A stretch of 64,000 nucleotides of DNA from Aldersonia sp. NBC_00410 (GTDB lineage Bacteria > Actinomycetota > Actinomycetes > Mycobacteriales > Mycobacteriaceae): contig NZ_JAPENM010000004.1 of assembly GCF_026342035.1 (NCBI RefSeq), forward strand, positions 124,001-188,000, written 5' to 3'. Positions 48,501 to 57,848 of the stretch are shown here, piece after piece. Position 1 is the stretch's first letter; each line of letters begins with the position of its first letter. The notes below the pieces were generated by a model. That model saw only the letters and a program-made list of their open reading frames with translations. It was not told where the DNA came from and did not search any database. Both the position numbers and the translations under genes were made by a program.

Positions 48501-51500
48501 GTGTTTCTGCTCGACGACACGGTGGTGTACAGCGCGAGCGATTTGGCGCAGGCTTCGCAATGCGAGTTCGGTTTGCTGCGCACGCTCGACGGCAGACTCG
48601 GCCGCAGCGCCGCCACCGAGCAGGCGCCCGACCCGATGTTCGAACGCACCGCCGCCCTCGGGCACGCGCACGAGATTCGCAAGCTCGGCGAGTTCCGCGC
48701 CCGCTTCGGCGCGGGCGTGGTCGAGATGTCCCGGCCGGCGCCGAGCCGCGACGCACTCGCGGAGGCGAACCGGGCCACCCTCGCACATGTGCACGCGGGC
48801 GCCGATGTCATCTATCAGGGCTGCTTCTTCGACGGTCGCTTCCTCGGTTTCTGCGACTTCCTCGTCCGCGACGGCGAGCGCTACGGCGTCTATGACACCA
48901 AGCTCGCCCGGCACGCAAAGGTGCCGGCGCTGCTGCAGCTCGCCGCGTACGCGGAAGCATTGGCGGCCAACGGAATCGAGCCCGCTCCGCAGGTCCGCTT
49001 GCTGCTCGGCGACGGTACCGAGTCGGCGAGCGTACTCGCCGAAATCGCGCCCGTGCATGCGGCGCGGCGACGCCGCCTGATCGAGATCATCGACGCGAAA
49101 CAGGCCGATCCCGAACCCGTCCGCTGGTCCGATACCCGCTACCAGGCCTGCGGCTGGTGCGATGCGTGCGCACCCGAAGTCGAGGCGAGCCGCGACCTGC
49201 TGCTTGTCGCCGGAATCCGGGCGACCGCACGGGAGCGGCTCATCACCGCCGGAATCGTCACCATCGATGCCCTCGCGACCGCCACCGGTCCGGTGCCGGA
49301 CCTGGCCGACCGCACCTTCGCGACGTTGCAAGGGCAGGCCGAGATTCAGTTGCGCGCCGAATCCACGGGAGCGGCCGTCTACGAGGTCTTCGCCCCGGAT
49401 GCGCTCGCCGCGCTGCCCCCGGCCGATCCGGGTGACATCTTTTTCGATTTCGAGGGCGATCCGCTCTGGTCGGAAGGAGGCTCCCCGGACTGGGGACTCG
49501 AGTACCTGTTCGGCGTGGTCGAATCCGACCCGGTGGGCACCGCGATGTTCCGGCCGTTCTGGGCACACGACCGGCGCGGCGAACGCGCGGCCCTGCTCGC
49601 GTTCCTCGACTACGTCACCGAACGCAGGCGCCGACACCCGAAGATGCACATCTATCACTACGCGGCGTACGAGAAATCGGCGTTGCTCCGACTGGCCGGT
49701 CGGCATGGCGTCGGGGAGGAAATCGTCGACGACCTGCTGCGCGGCAACGTCCTGATCGATCTCTACCCGATCGTGCGGGCCTGCCTGCGGGTCGGCGAGC
49801 GTTCCTACAGCATCAAGAAACTCGAGCCGCTGTATATGGGTGACCAGCTGCGCGCCGGCGATGTCACCAACGCCGCCGACTCCGTCGTGGCCTACGCCAA
49901 CTACTGCGACGCACGTGATTCGGGCCGTCGCGACGCCGCCGCGGAAATCCTGCGCGGCATCGCCGACTACAACGAATACGACTGCGTCTCCACGTTGCGG
50001 TTGCGCGATTGGCTGCTCGGGCACGCCGAATCTGCGGGGGTGACACCGCGTCCGGTCGGCTCGTTCGACGCGACCGAGGAGGAACAGGGCCCGCTGGAAC
50101 GAGCATTGCGCGAGTACGCGGGAGACGCGTTGCCGGGCGACCGCGGCCCGGACCAGTCCGCGGCTGCCCTGCTGGCCGCGGCCCTCGGATACCACCGTCG
50201 AGAGGCGAAACCGTTCTGGTGGGCACATTTCGAGCGGCTGTCACACCCGGTGGACGAGTGGTCCGACACCAAAGACGTGCTGGTAGCCGAAATGGTTGTG
50301 GTGCAGAGGGACTGGTACCGCGAAGGTCGGAAGAACCCACGCCGCGAACTCGCCGTCACCGGGCGGTTCGATACCGGCAGCAACGCACGCGGCGACGTGA
50401 AGCTGCTCTACGACCCGCCGGCACCGGCGGGCCTCGCCGGTGCCGAGACCGACCTCACCCGGCGCGTCACCAGCCGGGCCGCGGTGGTCTCCACCGAACT
50501 CGACGCCGACTACGCCGACGTCGTCGTGGTCACCGAGGTACTGCCGCGCGGCGTCGAGAGCTACTCACAGCTCCCGATGGCAATCGCGCCGGGAGATCCG
50601 ATCCAGGCGGGCAGCCTCGAAGCGGCAATCGAGTTCGCGGCCCAACAGACATGCGACAGCCTCCCGACCCTGCCCGCCTGCGCGGCCGTCGACATCCTGC
50701 GCAGGCGTCCGCCACGGACCCGCAGCGGTACTCGATCCCCCGTGGTTGTCGGCACCGACTACGCGCGCGCGATCACCGACGCGGTCCTCGACCTCGACGA
50801 CTCCTATATCGCCGTGCAGGGCCCGCCCGGCACCGGCAAGACCTACACCGGCGCACGAGTCGTCGCGGAACTCGTCGCCAAGCACGGCTGGAAGATCGGG
50901 GTGGTCGGCCAATCCCACTCGGTCATCGAGAACTTCCTCGACGGAGTGGTCGATGCCGGTGTCCCGGCGGCGTCCGTCGCCAAGAACACCGCGTCGCCCG
51001 GCCACGCGTGGACGGCGATCGAGAAGTACGGGCATGCCGAGTTCCTCGACAACGCCGGCACTGCCGGGTGCGTGATCGGCGGCACCGCCTGGGATTTCAC
51101 CAACGAGAAGCGGGTAGAGCGTGGCTGTCTCGACCTGCTGGTCATCGACGAGGCCGGTCAGTTCGCGCTGGCGAACACGATCGCGGTCGGCGTGAGCGCG
51201 CGAAACCTGTTGCTGCTCGGCGACCCGCAGCAGCTGCCGCAGGTCAGCCAGGGCACCCATCCCGAGCCCGTGGATGCCTCCGCGCTCGGCTGGCTCGCCG
51301 CCGGGCACGGCACGATCCCCGCGGACCGCGGCTACTTCCTCGAACACACCTGGCGGATGCATCCGGCCGTGTGCGAACCGGTTTCGCTGCTGTCCTACGA
51401 GGGCAGGCTGCACTCGCACGAGGCCGAAACCACCGCACGCGACCTGCACGGCGTCGCGCCGGGGCTGTGCACCGTGCTCGTCGACCACCGCGGCAACGCC

Positions 51501-51959
51501 ACCGAGTCCATCGAGGAAGCCGACGAAATCGTGCGCCGCGCACGGGCGCTGCTGGGGACGCCGTGGACGTGCAAGGGGGCGACCGCAGCACTGGACCAAA
51601 CCGGGATTCTCGTCGTGGCGCCGTACAACGCGCAGGTGCAGCTGATCCGTGCCCGGCTTGCCGCAGCCGGGCTCGACGACGTCATGGTCGGCACGGTGGA
51701 CAAGTTCCAGGGCCGCCAAGCTCCGGTGGTGATCGTCTCGATGACCGCATCCGCGATCGAGGACATTCCGCGCGGGATGGGATTCCTGTTGTCGCGCAAC
51801 CGGCTCAACGTCGCCGTATCGCGCGCGATGTGGCAGGCGATTCTGGTGCGCTCGCGGCTGCTCACCGAGTACCTGCCGCCGACCCCACAGGGATTATCGG
51901 ATCTCGGTGCGTTCATGCGACTGTGCGGCGACCGAACCGAGTCGGGAGCGGACCGCTAG
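48501..51959 (+). CDS. TM0106-type RecB-like nuclease fused to RNase H-like domain and SF1 helicase
   Basis: A 1152-aa protein with three enzyme-like parts. The N-terminal RecB/Cas4-type nuclease (about 1-225) has Asp119 (GFCDFLV), Asp132 and Lys134 (YDTKLARH), with Cys21, Cys217, Cys220 and Cys223 as a possible Fe-S set. An RNase H-like region (about 310-500) has DFEGDP (Asp316, Glu318) and YNEYD (Asp494). A C-terminal Dna2/Upf1-like SF1 helicase (about 750-1130) has GPPGTGKT, VIDEAGQ, GDPQQLPQV, TVDKFQGRQ and LNVAVSRA. The GTG at 48501 follows GGGAGGGG. It probably acts in DNA or RNA processing or repair; a defence role is possible but unproven. Confidence 0.9.
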   Translation: MFLLDDTVVYSASDLAQASQCEFGLLRTLDGRLGRSAATEQAPDPMFERTAALGHAHEIRKLGEFRARFGAGVVEMSRPAPSRDALAEANRATLAHVHAGADVIYQGCFFDGRFLGFCDFLVRDGERYGVYDTKLARHAKVPALLQLAAYAEALAANGIEPAPQVRLLLGDGTESASVLAEIAPVHAARRRRLIEIIDAKQADPEPVRWSDTRYQACGWCDACAPEVEASRDLLLVAGIRATARERLITAGIVTIDALATATGPVPDLADRTFATLQGQAEIQLRAESTGAAVYEVFAPDALAALPPADPGDIFFDFEGDPLWSEGGSPDWGLEYLFGVVESDPVGTAMFRPFWAHDRRGERAALLAFLDYVTERRRRHPKMHIYHYAAYEKSALLRLAGRHGVGEEIVDDLLRGNVLIDLYPIVRACLRVGERSYSIKKLEPLYMGDQLRAGDVTNAADSVVAYANYCDARDSGRRDAAAEILRGIADYNEYDCVSTLRLRDWLLGHAESAGVTPRPVGSFDATEEEQGPLERALREYAGDALPGDRGPDQSAAALLAAALGYHRREAKPFWWAHFERLSHPVDEWSDTKDVLVAEMVVVQRDWYREGRKNPRRELAVTGRFDTGSNARGDVKLLYDPPAPAGLAGAETDLTRRVTSRAAVVSTELDADYADVVVVTEVLPRGVESYSQLPMAIAPGDPIQAGSLEAAIEFAAQQTCDSLPTLPACAAVDILRRRPPRTRSGTRSPVVVGTDYARAITDAVLDLDDSYIAVQGPPGTGKTYTGARVVAELVAKHGWKIGVVGQSHSVIENFLDGVVDAGVPAASVAKNTASPGHAWTAIEKYGHAEFLDNAGTAGCVIGGTAWDFTNEKRVERGCLDLLVIDEAGQFALANTIAVGVSARNLLLLGDPQQLPQVSQGTHPEPVDASALGWLAAGHGTIPADRGYFLEHTWRMHPAVCEPVSLLSYEGRLHSHEAETTARDLHGVAPGLCTVLVDHRGNATESIEEADEIVRRARALLGTPWTCKGATAALDQTGILVVAPYNAQVQLIRARLAAAGLDDVMVGTVDKFQGRQAPVVIVSMTASAIEDIPRGMGFLLSRNRLNVAVSRAMWQAILVRSRLLTEYLPPTPQGLSDLGAFMRLCGDRTESGADR

Positions 51960-53179
51960 CCGAAGCACTGCCCTTCGCCTCGGTAGGTCGGCACCGTCGT
52001 GCGTCTGCCGTCGGCCTCGACGAGGTGCACGCGGTCGAACCGTTCGCACAGTTCGCCGGCCTTCGCGTGCCGGAACCACACCCGGTCCCCGATCGCGAGC
52101 TCGCCGGCCTTGCCCCCGGTCAGCGGCGTCTGCACCTCGCCCGCGCCCTCGCTGGCGATCAGCTTCATCCCCGGCGGCCAGGCCGGTTGCGGCACACGCG
52201 AATCCCCCGCCGGACCGGAGGCGATGTACCCACCGGAGAACGCCGTCGCAATACCCGGCGCCGGCCGACGCAGCACGGAGGTGGCGAAGTACATCGCCGG
52301 ATGCGGGGTGAAGCTGCGGTAGTCGTCGAACAGCGTCGGCACGTACAGCCCCGAACCGGCAGTCACCTCGGTGACGACCTCGTCGGCGACACTCACCTCG
52401 ATCGAGCCCGAGCCACCGCTGTTCACGATCTCGAGCGGGCCGGCCACGTTCTGCACTGCGGCGACAACGGCCCCGCGGCGGCGCAACATGTCCCGCGCCG
52501 AGGCCCATTTCAATCGCCGGACCGCGAACCGGGTGTCGGGCAGGCCGGCAATCTGCGCCTCGTAGGTCATCACGCCGACGACGTCGAAACCGCGTTGCAG
52601 CGCCGCAGCGGCCAGTGCCGCGGCCTGCGCCGGGGTGCGCAGCGGCGAGCGGCGTACGCCGAGATGCACCGGGCCGACCCGCAGCGACGCGTCCACGTCG
52701 AGACACACCCGCGGACGCAGTTCCGGGTTCCCGACGGAGCCGCGGATCACGCCGAGCTGGTCGATGTCGTCGACCATCAGTACGATCGCAGCGACGAGTT
52801 CGGGGGCAGCGGCGTAGTCGCGCAGCGCGGCCCGATCCGTCGTCGGGTAGCCCATCAAGATGTCGGTATGCCCATTGCCGGCCAGCCAGATGGCTTCGCG
52901 CAGCGAATAACTCATGATGCCGCGGAACCCGCCCGCGCCGGCGAGCGTCAAGGCACGCTGCGGCGTGAGCGCTTCGTCGAGCACTGTGCGGCAGCGCACC
53001 GACTTGCTCGCCAACCGGATCGGGACCGAGCCGGCCCGGCGGATCAGGTCCGCCGCGTTGGCCCGGAGGGTGGGCATGTCGATCGCTGCCAGCGGCGGAT
53101 CGAGGTCCGCCGTCGCCCGAGTCAACCGCTCGATCACGGCGGTCGCCGAACGACTGCGGGCCTTGCGCATCGACGTCAC
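51956..53179 (-). CDS. PLP-dependent amino acid deaminase/aldolase (alanine racemase-like fold)
   Basis: A 407-aa fold-type III PLP enzyme of the D-threonine aldolase/D-serine dehydratase-like class. The N-terminal PLP Lys is Lys59 in RLASKSVRC. The barrel includes YSLREAIWLAGNGHTDILMGYP, RVCLDVDASLR and SGGSGSIEVS, and a C-terminal beta-domain includes metal-type His and Cys residues near the end. GTG start. The last 4 nt overlap the convergent nuclease-helicase stop. Substrate unknown. Confidence 0.88.
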   Translation of the reverse strand: MTSMRKARSRSATAVIERLTRATADLDPPLAAIDMPTLRANAADLIRRAGSVPIRLASKSVRCRTVLDEALTPQRALTLAGAGGFRGIMSYSLREAIWLAGNGHTDILMGYPTTDRAALRDYAAAPELVAAIVLMVDDIDQLGVIRGSVGNPELRPRVCLDVDASLRVGPVHLGVRRSPLRTPAQAAALAAAALQRGFDVVGVMTYEAQIAGLPDTRFAVRRLKWASARDMLRRRGAVVAAVQNVAGPLEIVNSGGSGSIEVSVADEVVTEVTAGSGLYVPTLFDDYRSFTPHPAMYFATSVLRRPAPGIATAFSGGYIASGPAGDSRVPQPAWPPGMKLIASEGAGEVQTPLTGGKAGELAIGDRVWFRHAKAGELCERFDRVHLVEADGRRTTVPTYRGEGQCFG

Positions 53180-53288
53180 GGTTCCAGTAAAGCCTTCCTC
53201 ACCACGGACCCACCCCGACCCGTGCAGTCAATCACCTAATTGGACGGTCGACCAGTTGTAACATCTCACCCGGCGCTACCCTGGCCGA

Positions 53289-54812
53289 ATGCGGATGATG
53301 GGCCTGCGCGCCCTGAGCGGCGTCGTGTCGGCGCTCGTGATCCTCGGTGTCGCCGAACTACTCGCGGCCGGATTCGGTGCGGACAGTTCGCCCGTGCAGG
53401 CACTCGGTTCCGCCATCATCGACCGCACACCCACCGCGGTCCGCGAAAGTGTCATCGATATTTTCGGCACGAACGACAAAGCGTTCCTGTACGCGTGCAT
53501 GACCGTCGTCGCGATCGTTCTGGCCGCGCTCGCCGGGATCCTCGAACGGCAGCAGCGGCCCATCGGGTCGGTGCTGTTCGCAGTCTTCAGCGTGCTCGCG
53601 GCCGTGGCCGCGCTCACCCGCGCCGACGCGACGTGGACCGCCGCGTTACCGGCACTCGTCGGGGCGGTGGCCGGGATCGCGAGCTTGCGCGCCCTCGTGC
53701 GGCGGCTGGATGCACCGCAACAACCAGCCGCGGCCTCCGTCGCGAACCGTCGCGAATTCCTCGGACTCGCCGCCGGTCTCTGCGCCGCCGCACTGCTCAC
53801 CGGCGCGGCGGGGCGGTGGATCGGGTCCCGGGTACGTGATGTGAGCGGGAACCGGGCGACGGTCGTGCTGCCCGCGGCAACCGACCCGGCCCCGCCCATC
53901 CCCCCGGCTGCCGACCTGCGTGTCCCCGGACTGTCGAGCTACGTCACCGAAAACAGCGAGTTCTACCGAATCGACACCGCGTTCACCGTGCCGCAGCTGT
54001 CGACCGACGAGTGGTCGCTGCGCATACACGGCATGGTCGACCGCGAAGTGACGCTGACCTACGCAGACCTCACGGCACGTCCGGCCGTCGAACGAGCGGT
54101 CACGCTGACGTGTGTCTCCAATCCGATCGGCGGCGATCTCGTCGGCAACGCCACGTGGCTCGGCTACCCGATCGCGGACCTGCTCGCCGAAGCCGGACCG
54201 CATCCCGACGCGGACATGGTGCTCTCTCGCAGCATCGACAACTTCACGGCGGGCAGCCCGCTCGAGGTGCTCACCGACGGACGTGACGCGCTGCTGGCGA
54301 TCGGCATGAACGGTGAGCCGCTGCCCATCGAACACGGCTATCCGGCACGGCTCGTGGTGCCCGGCCTGTACGGCTATGTCTCGGCGACGAAATGGGTGGT
54401 CGAACTCGAGGTCACCCGATTCGACCGGGTCCAGGCCTATTGGACCGAACGCGGCTGGTCCGAGCGCGGCCCGATCAAGACCGCATCCCGCATCGACACC
54501 CCGCACTCCTCGGCGAAGCTGCCCGCCGGGCAGGTCGCTGTCGCCGGCGTGGCCTGGGCGCAGCATCGGGGCATCTCGGCGGTCGAGGTTCAGGTCGACG
54601 ATGGCGACTGGCATCCCGCACGACTGTCGGAGCAGTACTCCGGCGACACCTGGCGACAGTGGGTCTACGACTGGGACGCAACCCCCGGTCCGCACACCGT
54701 TCGGGCGCGCGCCACCGACGGCACGGGGGCGGTGCAGACCGCGGAGACCGCCGACGTGATCCCGGACGGCGCGACGGGTCTACCCGCAATATTCGTTCAC
54801 GTGCAGGACTGA
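53289..54812 (+). CDS. membrane-anchored molybdopterin-dependent oxidoreductase (sulfite-oxidase family)
   Basis: A 507-aa protein. The N-terminal third holds about four to five hydrophobic segments (up to about residue 180, including ALVILGVAELLAAGFG and LLTGAAG). It is followed by an extracytoplasmic oxidoreductase molybdopterin domain with the Moco-binding Cys275 in LTCVSNPIGGDLVGNA, KWVVELEVTRFDRVQAYW, and a C-terminal Mo-co dimerisation-like beta domain (VAWAQHRGISAVEVQVDDG). The family oxidises sulfite or reduces methionine sulfoxide or similar. Substrate unknown. Start ATG at 53289; nearby ATGs are possible. Confidence 0.9.
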   Translation: MRMMGLRALSGVVSALVILGVAELLAAGFGADSSPVQALGSAIIDRTPTAVRESVIDIFGTNDKAFLYACMTVVAIVLAALAGILERQQRPIGSVLFAVFSVLAAVAALTRADATWTAALPALVGAVAGIASLRALVRRLDAPQQPAAASVANRREFLGLAAGLCAAALLTGAAGRWIGSRVRDVSGNRATVVLPAATDPAPPIPPAADLRVPGLSSYVTENSEFYRIDTAFTVPQLSTDEWSLRIHGMVDREVTLTYADLTARPAVERAVTLTCVSNPIGGDLVGNATWLGYPIADLLAEAGPHPDADMVLSRSIDNFTAGSPLEVLTDGRDALLAIGMNGEPLPIEHGYPARLVVPGLYGYVSATKWVVELEVTRFDRVQAYWTERGWSERGPIKTASRIDTPHSSAKLPAGQVAVAGVAWAQHRGISAVEVQVDDGDWHPARLSEQYSGDTWRQWVYDWDATPGPHTVRARATDGTGAVQTAETADVIPDGATGLPAIFVHVQD

Positions 54813-54864
54813 CCGGCTCCCCGCGCTCGGCGGACCGTAGTCCGGTCCGGTTAGTGTCGAAGCC

Positions 54865-55698
54865 GTGACGACGAACATGACGGCGGCCGACGCCGCGGGG
54901 AACACCGAACCGGCCGACGCAGTGGACGAAGCGAAGGCCGAGGCGGGCCAATTCCGGCTCGCCGGCGCCTGGAACTTCCGCGATCTCGGCGGGCTGAGCA
55001 CCACCGACGGCGCCACCATTGCACCTGGGATCCTGTTCCGGTCCTCGCACCTCGCGGGGCTCGAACCCGCCGGGCAACGCACACTGCTCGAGCTCGGCGT
55101 CACCGACGTCTTCGACCTGCGCGGGCCGCGTGAGATCGCGCACGACGGGTCGGACCACCTGCCCGACGGCGTCACGCTGAACGTGCGCTCGTTCCGTGGC
55201 GACGAAAGCGGCATCCCCAGCGACAGGCTCGCGCCGCACGAGACCGCGCCGCGTCGCACCGTCGAGAATGCGCGCAAGTACATGGAGGAGGCCTACGCGA
55301 AGCTGCCGACGCTCGACGGCGCCGCGGTGGCGATTGCCGACGCCGCCCGCCGCATCGCCGACGGCGGCGGTGGCGTGCTGTTCCACTGCGCCGCAGGCAA
55401 GGACCGCGCGGGCTGGCTCGCGATCTCGCTGCTGACCGCGGTCGGGGTCACCGAGGACGACGTACTCACCGACTACCTGCGCAGCAACGACGCGATCGAA
55501 CCGCTGCGCACGTCGCTGCTCGGACGATACGGGGACAAATTCGACCTGTCCGACGAGATTCTCGGCGTGACCGAGGACTACTACCGAATCGGCATGCGCA
55601 CCGTCGCCGACTCCTACGGCACCTTCACCGAGTACCTGGACGCGATCGGTGTCGACGAAGGCCTCCGGGTCCGATTGCGCGAACGCGTCCTGACCTGA
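54865..55698 (+). CDS. ptpB: protein tyrosine phosphatase, mycobacterial PtpB type
   Basis: A 277-aa phosphatase. The N-terminal WNFRDLGGLST and FRSSHLAGL are typical of the PtpB/lipid-phosphatase-like group. The catalytic loop is FHCAAGKDRAGW with Cys175 and Arg181 (CX5R). C-terminal helices include VTEDYYRIGMRTVADSYGTFTEYL. GTG start at 54865. In Mycobacterium tuberculosis PtpB is secreted and acts on host signalling and phosphoinositides; in this organism the role is unknown. It converges on the truncated ligase-like gene with a 10-nt gap. Confidence 0.9.
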   Translation: MTTNMTAADAAGNTEPADAVDEAKAEAGQFRLAGAWNFRDLGGLSTTDGATIAPGILFRSSHLAGLEPAGQRTLLELGVTDVFDLRGPREIAHDGSDHLPDGVTLNVRSFRGDESGIPSDRLAPHETAPRRTVENARKYMEEAYAKLPTLDGAAVAIADAARRIADGGGGVLFHCAAGKDRAGWLAISLLTAVGVTEDDVLTDYLRSNDAIEPLRTSLLGRYGDKFDLSDEILGVTEDYYRIGMRTVADSYGTFTEYLDAIGVDEGLRVRLRERVLT

Positions 55699-55708
55699 TC
55701 GGGCCGGC

Positions 55709-56914
55709 TCAGGCCGTCAGGCGGACGAATCCGTTCCGGTCGATCTCGACCTGATCGCCAGTGTGAAACCAGTTGCCGGTGAAGCTCTGCGCCGTCGCTT
55801 CCGGGTTGTTCCAGTAGCCACGTGTGACGTTCGGCCCGCGGCAAAGCAACTCGCCCACACCGTGCTCGGCGTCCGGGCCGAGCAGCGCGAGTTCGGTACC
55901 GCCGAACGGGGCTCCGACGAATCCGGGCCGATCGTCCGGACACAAGCCGGACAGCGCAAGCCCGATTCCGCTGGTCTCGGTGGCACCCCAGACCGACCAC
56001 TGCGACGCGGCCGGGAACACCCGGCCGACACGCTGCGCTTGGGCGGCGGTCAGCGCACCGCCGGAGCAGCACACCGTCGTCACCCGTGCGTCGGTGGGCA
56101 CCCGGTCGGTGCACAGATCCCGCAGGACATCCGCCGTCGTCGCCACCACGTCGACCTGTTCCTGGCGTAGCGCGCGAACGAGCGCGTCCGCACCGAACTC
56201 CGACGGGATCACCACCGTTCCGCCCACCGCGAGCGTGGGCAGCAACTGGTCGACGCAGCCACTGGCGTGCGCGAGCGGCACCATCATCAGGTTCCGCATC
56301 CCGGTGTTGACGAGACCGAGCGTGTCGACGACCGATTCGATGGTCGAGAGCAGGTTCTCGTTGGACAACTCGACGCCTTTGGGCCGGCCGTGCGTGCCGT
56401 TCGTGTAGCAGAGCAGCGCGACCTCGCCGAGGCTCGCACCGTCGTCGATGAACGCGGTGGCGTCGGGCATGTCGTCGTCGAGCACGAAGTCGACCGCGCT
56501 GTCGTCGAGGACGTAGGCCGCATCGCCGCAGCCGGGGCGGTCGTTCACCGGTACCGGTACCGCTCCGCTGAGCAGCGCCCCAAGGAACGCCTGCACCCAG
56601 CGCGCGCCGTTATCGAGCCGGATGCCGACGCGGTCGCCGTACCCGATGCCGCGGGAGTTGAGTCCGCCCGCAATCCGCGCGGCCGAACCCCAGAGTTCGC
56701 GGTAGGTGAGGCTGGGCCCGCCGATCTCGACGACGGCGACCCGGTTCGCATACCGGTGCACGCGGACGTCGAGCAACTCGGTAAGTGCGGGACTGAGATC
56801 GCCATAGCGCAGCACCCCGTCCGGGCCGCGGGTGACCGAGCCATTGCGCGACGCACCGAGCAGCGGGTACTCGACTGGCACCGGCGAAGTGAGACCACGG
56901 GCCAACAGCGACAT
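55709..56914 (-). CDS. adenylate-forming enzyme-like protein lacking the C-terminal subdomain
   Basis: A 401-aa AMP-binding protein resembling acyl-CoA or amino-acid ligases. It has a P-loop variant LCYTNGTHGRPKGVELSN, WGATETSGIGLAL and the TGD motif WFHTGDQVEIDRNGFV, and ends RLTA right at the hinge. Normal relatives (about 500-600 aa) continue with the GR-K hinge and a mobile domain holding the catalytic Lys; nothing equivalent follows here. The ATG at 56914 has GGAGG upstream. It may be a decayed ligase, an adenylation-only protein, or one completed by another polypeptide. Confidence 0.85.
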   Translation of the reverse strand: MSLLARGLTSPVPVEYPLLGASRNGSVTRGPDGVLRYGDLSPALTELLDVRVHRYANRVAVVEIGGPSLTYRELWGSAARIAGGLNSRGIGYGDRVGIRLDNGARWVQAFLGALLSGAVPVPVNDRPGCGDAAYVLDDSAVDFVLDDDMPDATAFIDDGASLGEVALLCYTNGTHGRPKGVELSNENLLSTIESVVDTLGLVNTGMRNLMMVPLAHASGCVDQLLPTLAVGGTVVIPSEFGADALVRALRQEQVDVVATTADVLRDLCTDRVPTDARVTTVCCSGGALTAAQAQRVGRVFPAASQWSVWGATETSGIGLALSGLCPDDRPGFVGAPFGGTELALLGPDAEHGVGELLCRGPNVTRGYWNNPEATAQSFTGNWFHTGDQVEIDRNGFVRLTA

Positions 56915-57053
56915 CGAACCTCCAAGCGCGGGGCCCGCGGAGCGCTCATTTGTCCGTGGGGCTGACACGTTGATGTCCGACTATATGGCGTCCATCACAT
57001 TTCGTCTCGCTGGATTTGGCGTGAAGTTCGCTCGTGTTGGCGTCGCGCCGGCC

Positions 57054-57848
57054 TCAGCGCCCGGTGTAGCTCGCCTTGCCCGGCCCGACCTCGAGGAAGC
57101 TGCGCACCGCGCCGCGCAGGTCGTCGGTATCGAACAGCGCGCCGGACACCTCCGGAGTCACCGAGTCGGCGTGCGCCACTCCACCGGATCGCCACGCACC
57201 GATGATCTGTTTGGTCGCGTCGTGCGCGCGGGTCGGCCCGTCCGCGAGCTTGGTGACCAGTGCCAGGGCGGCCGCGTCGACGTCCTCGTGAACCGCGTTC
57301 ACCACGCCCCACTCGCACATCGTCCGGGCGTCGTAGAGATCTGCGGTCATCACCAGTTCGCGGGCCCGGCCCGAGCCGGCCCGTTCGGCCAGCCGCTGCG
57401 GGCCACCCATCGACGGGGTCAGTCCGACCACCGTCTCGACGAGACCGAACTTCGCGCCGGGCGCGGCGAGGATGATGTCGCAGCCGAGCGCGATCTCGAA
57501 CGCCGCGGTGAGGGTGAGCGCGTGTGCGGCGAACACCACCGGGCACGGCAGCGCCTCGATCCGATGGATGAGCCGGGCGAACAGGTCGCGCCAGAGGTCC
57601 GCACCGTCCTCGGTGGACATGCCGTCGAAGTGATGCACGTCGACGCCACCGGAGACGACCCGGCCCTCGGCACGGATCAGCACCGCCCGTGGCGGGCTCG
57701 CCACCAAGTCGGCCACATCGGTGGCGATCGCCTCGAACATCGCGGGGTCGAACAGGTTCAACGGCGGATGGGCGATGGTGATCGTCGCGATGGTCGCGCC
57801 TGCAGCGGTAGTCGATCGTTCCAGTCGGGTGCGGCTCGAATCGGGCAT
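57054..57848 (-). CDS. enoyl-CoA hydratase/isomerase family protein
   Basis: A 264-aa crotonase-fold protein. It has an oxyanion-hole region GRVVSGGVDVHHFDG and the central FAAHALTLTAAFEIALGCDIILAAPGAKFGLVE, then TPSMGGPQRLAERAG. Typical enoyl-CoA hydratase glutamates are only partly recognisable, so the reaction could be hydration, isomerisation or hydrolysis. The ATG overlaps the MFS transporter stop by 1 nt. It is the last gene of a padR-MFS-crotonase operon. Confidence 0.88.
   Translation of the reverse strand: MPDSSRTRLERSTTAAGATIATITIAHPPLNLFDPAMFEAIATDVADLVASPPRAVLIRAEGRVVSGGVDVHHFDGMSTEDGADLWRDLFARLIHRIEALPCPVVFAAHALTLTAAFEIALGCDIILAAPGAKFGLVETVVGLTPSMGGPQRLAERAGSGRARELVMTADLYDARTMCEWGVVNAVHEDVDAAALALVTKLADGPTRAHDATKQIIGAWRSGGVAHADSVTPEVSGALFDTDDLRGAVRSFLEVGPGKASYTGR

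Noticed and set aside
50009-53239. 1076-aa plus-strand open frame overlapping the nuclease-helicase and PLP-enzyme genes
   Set aside because: Arg-rich shadow frame spanning two recognised genes on opposite strands.
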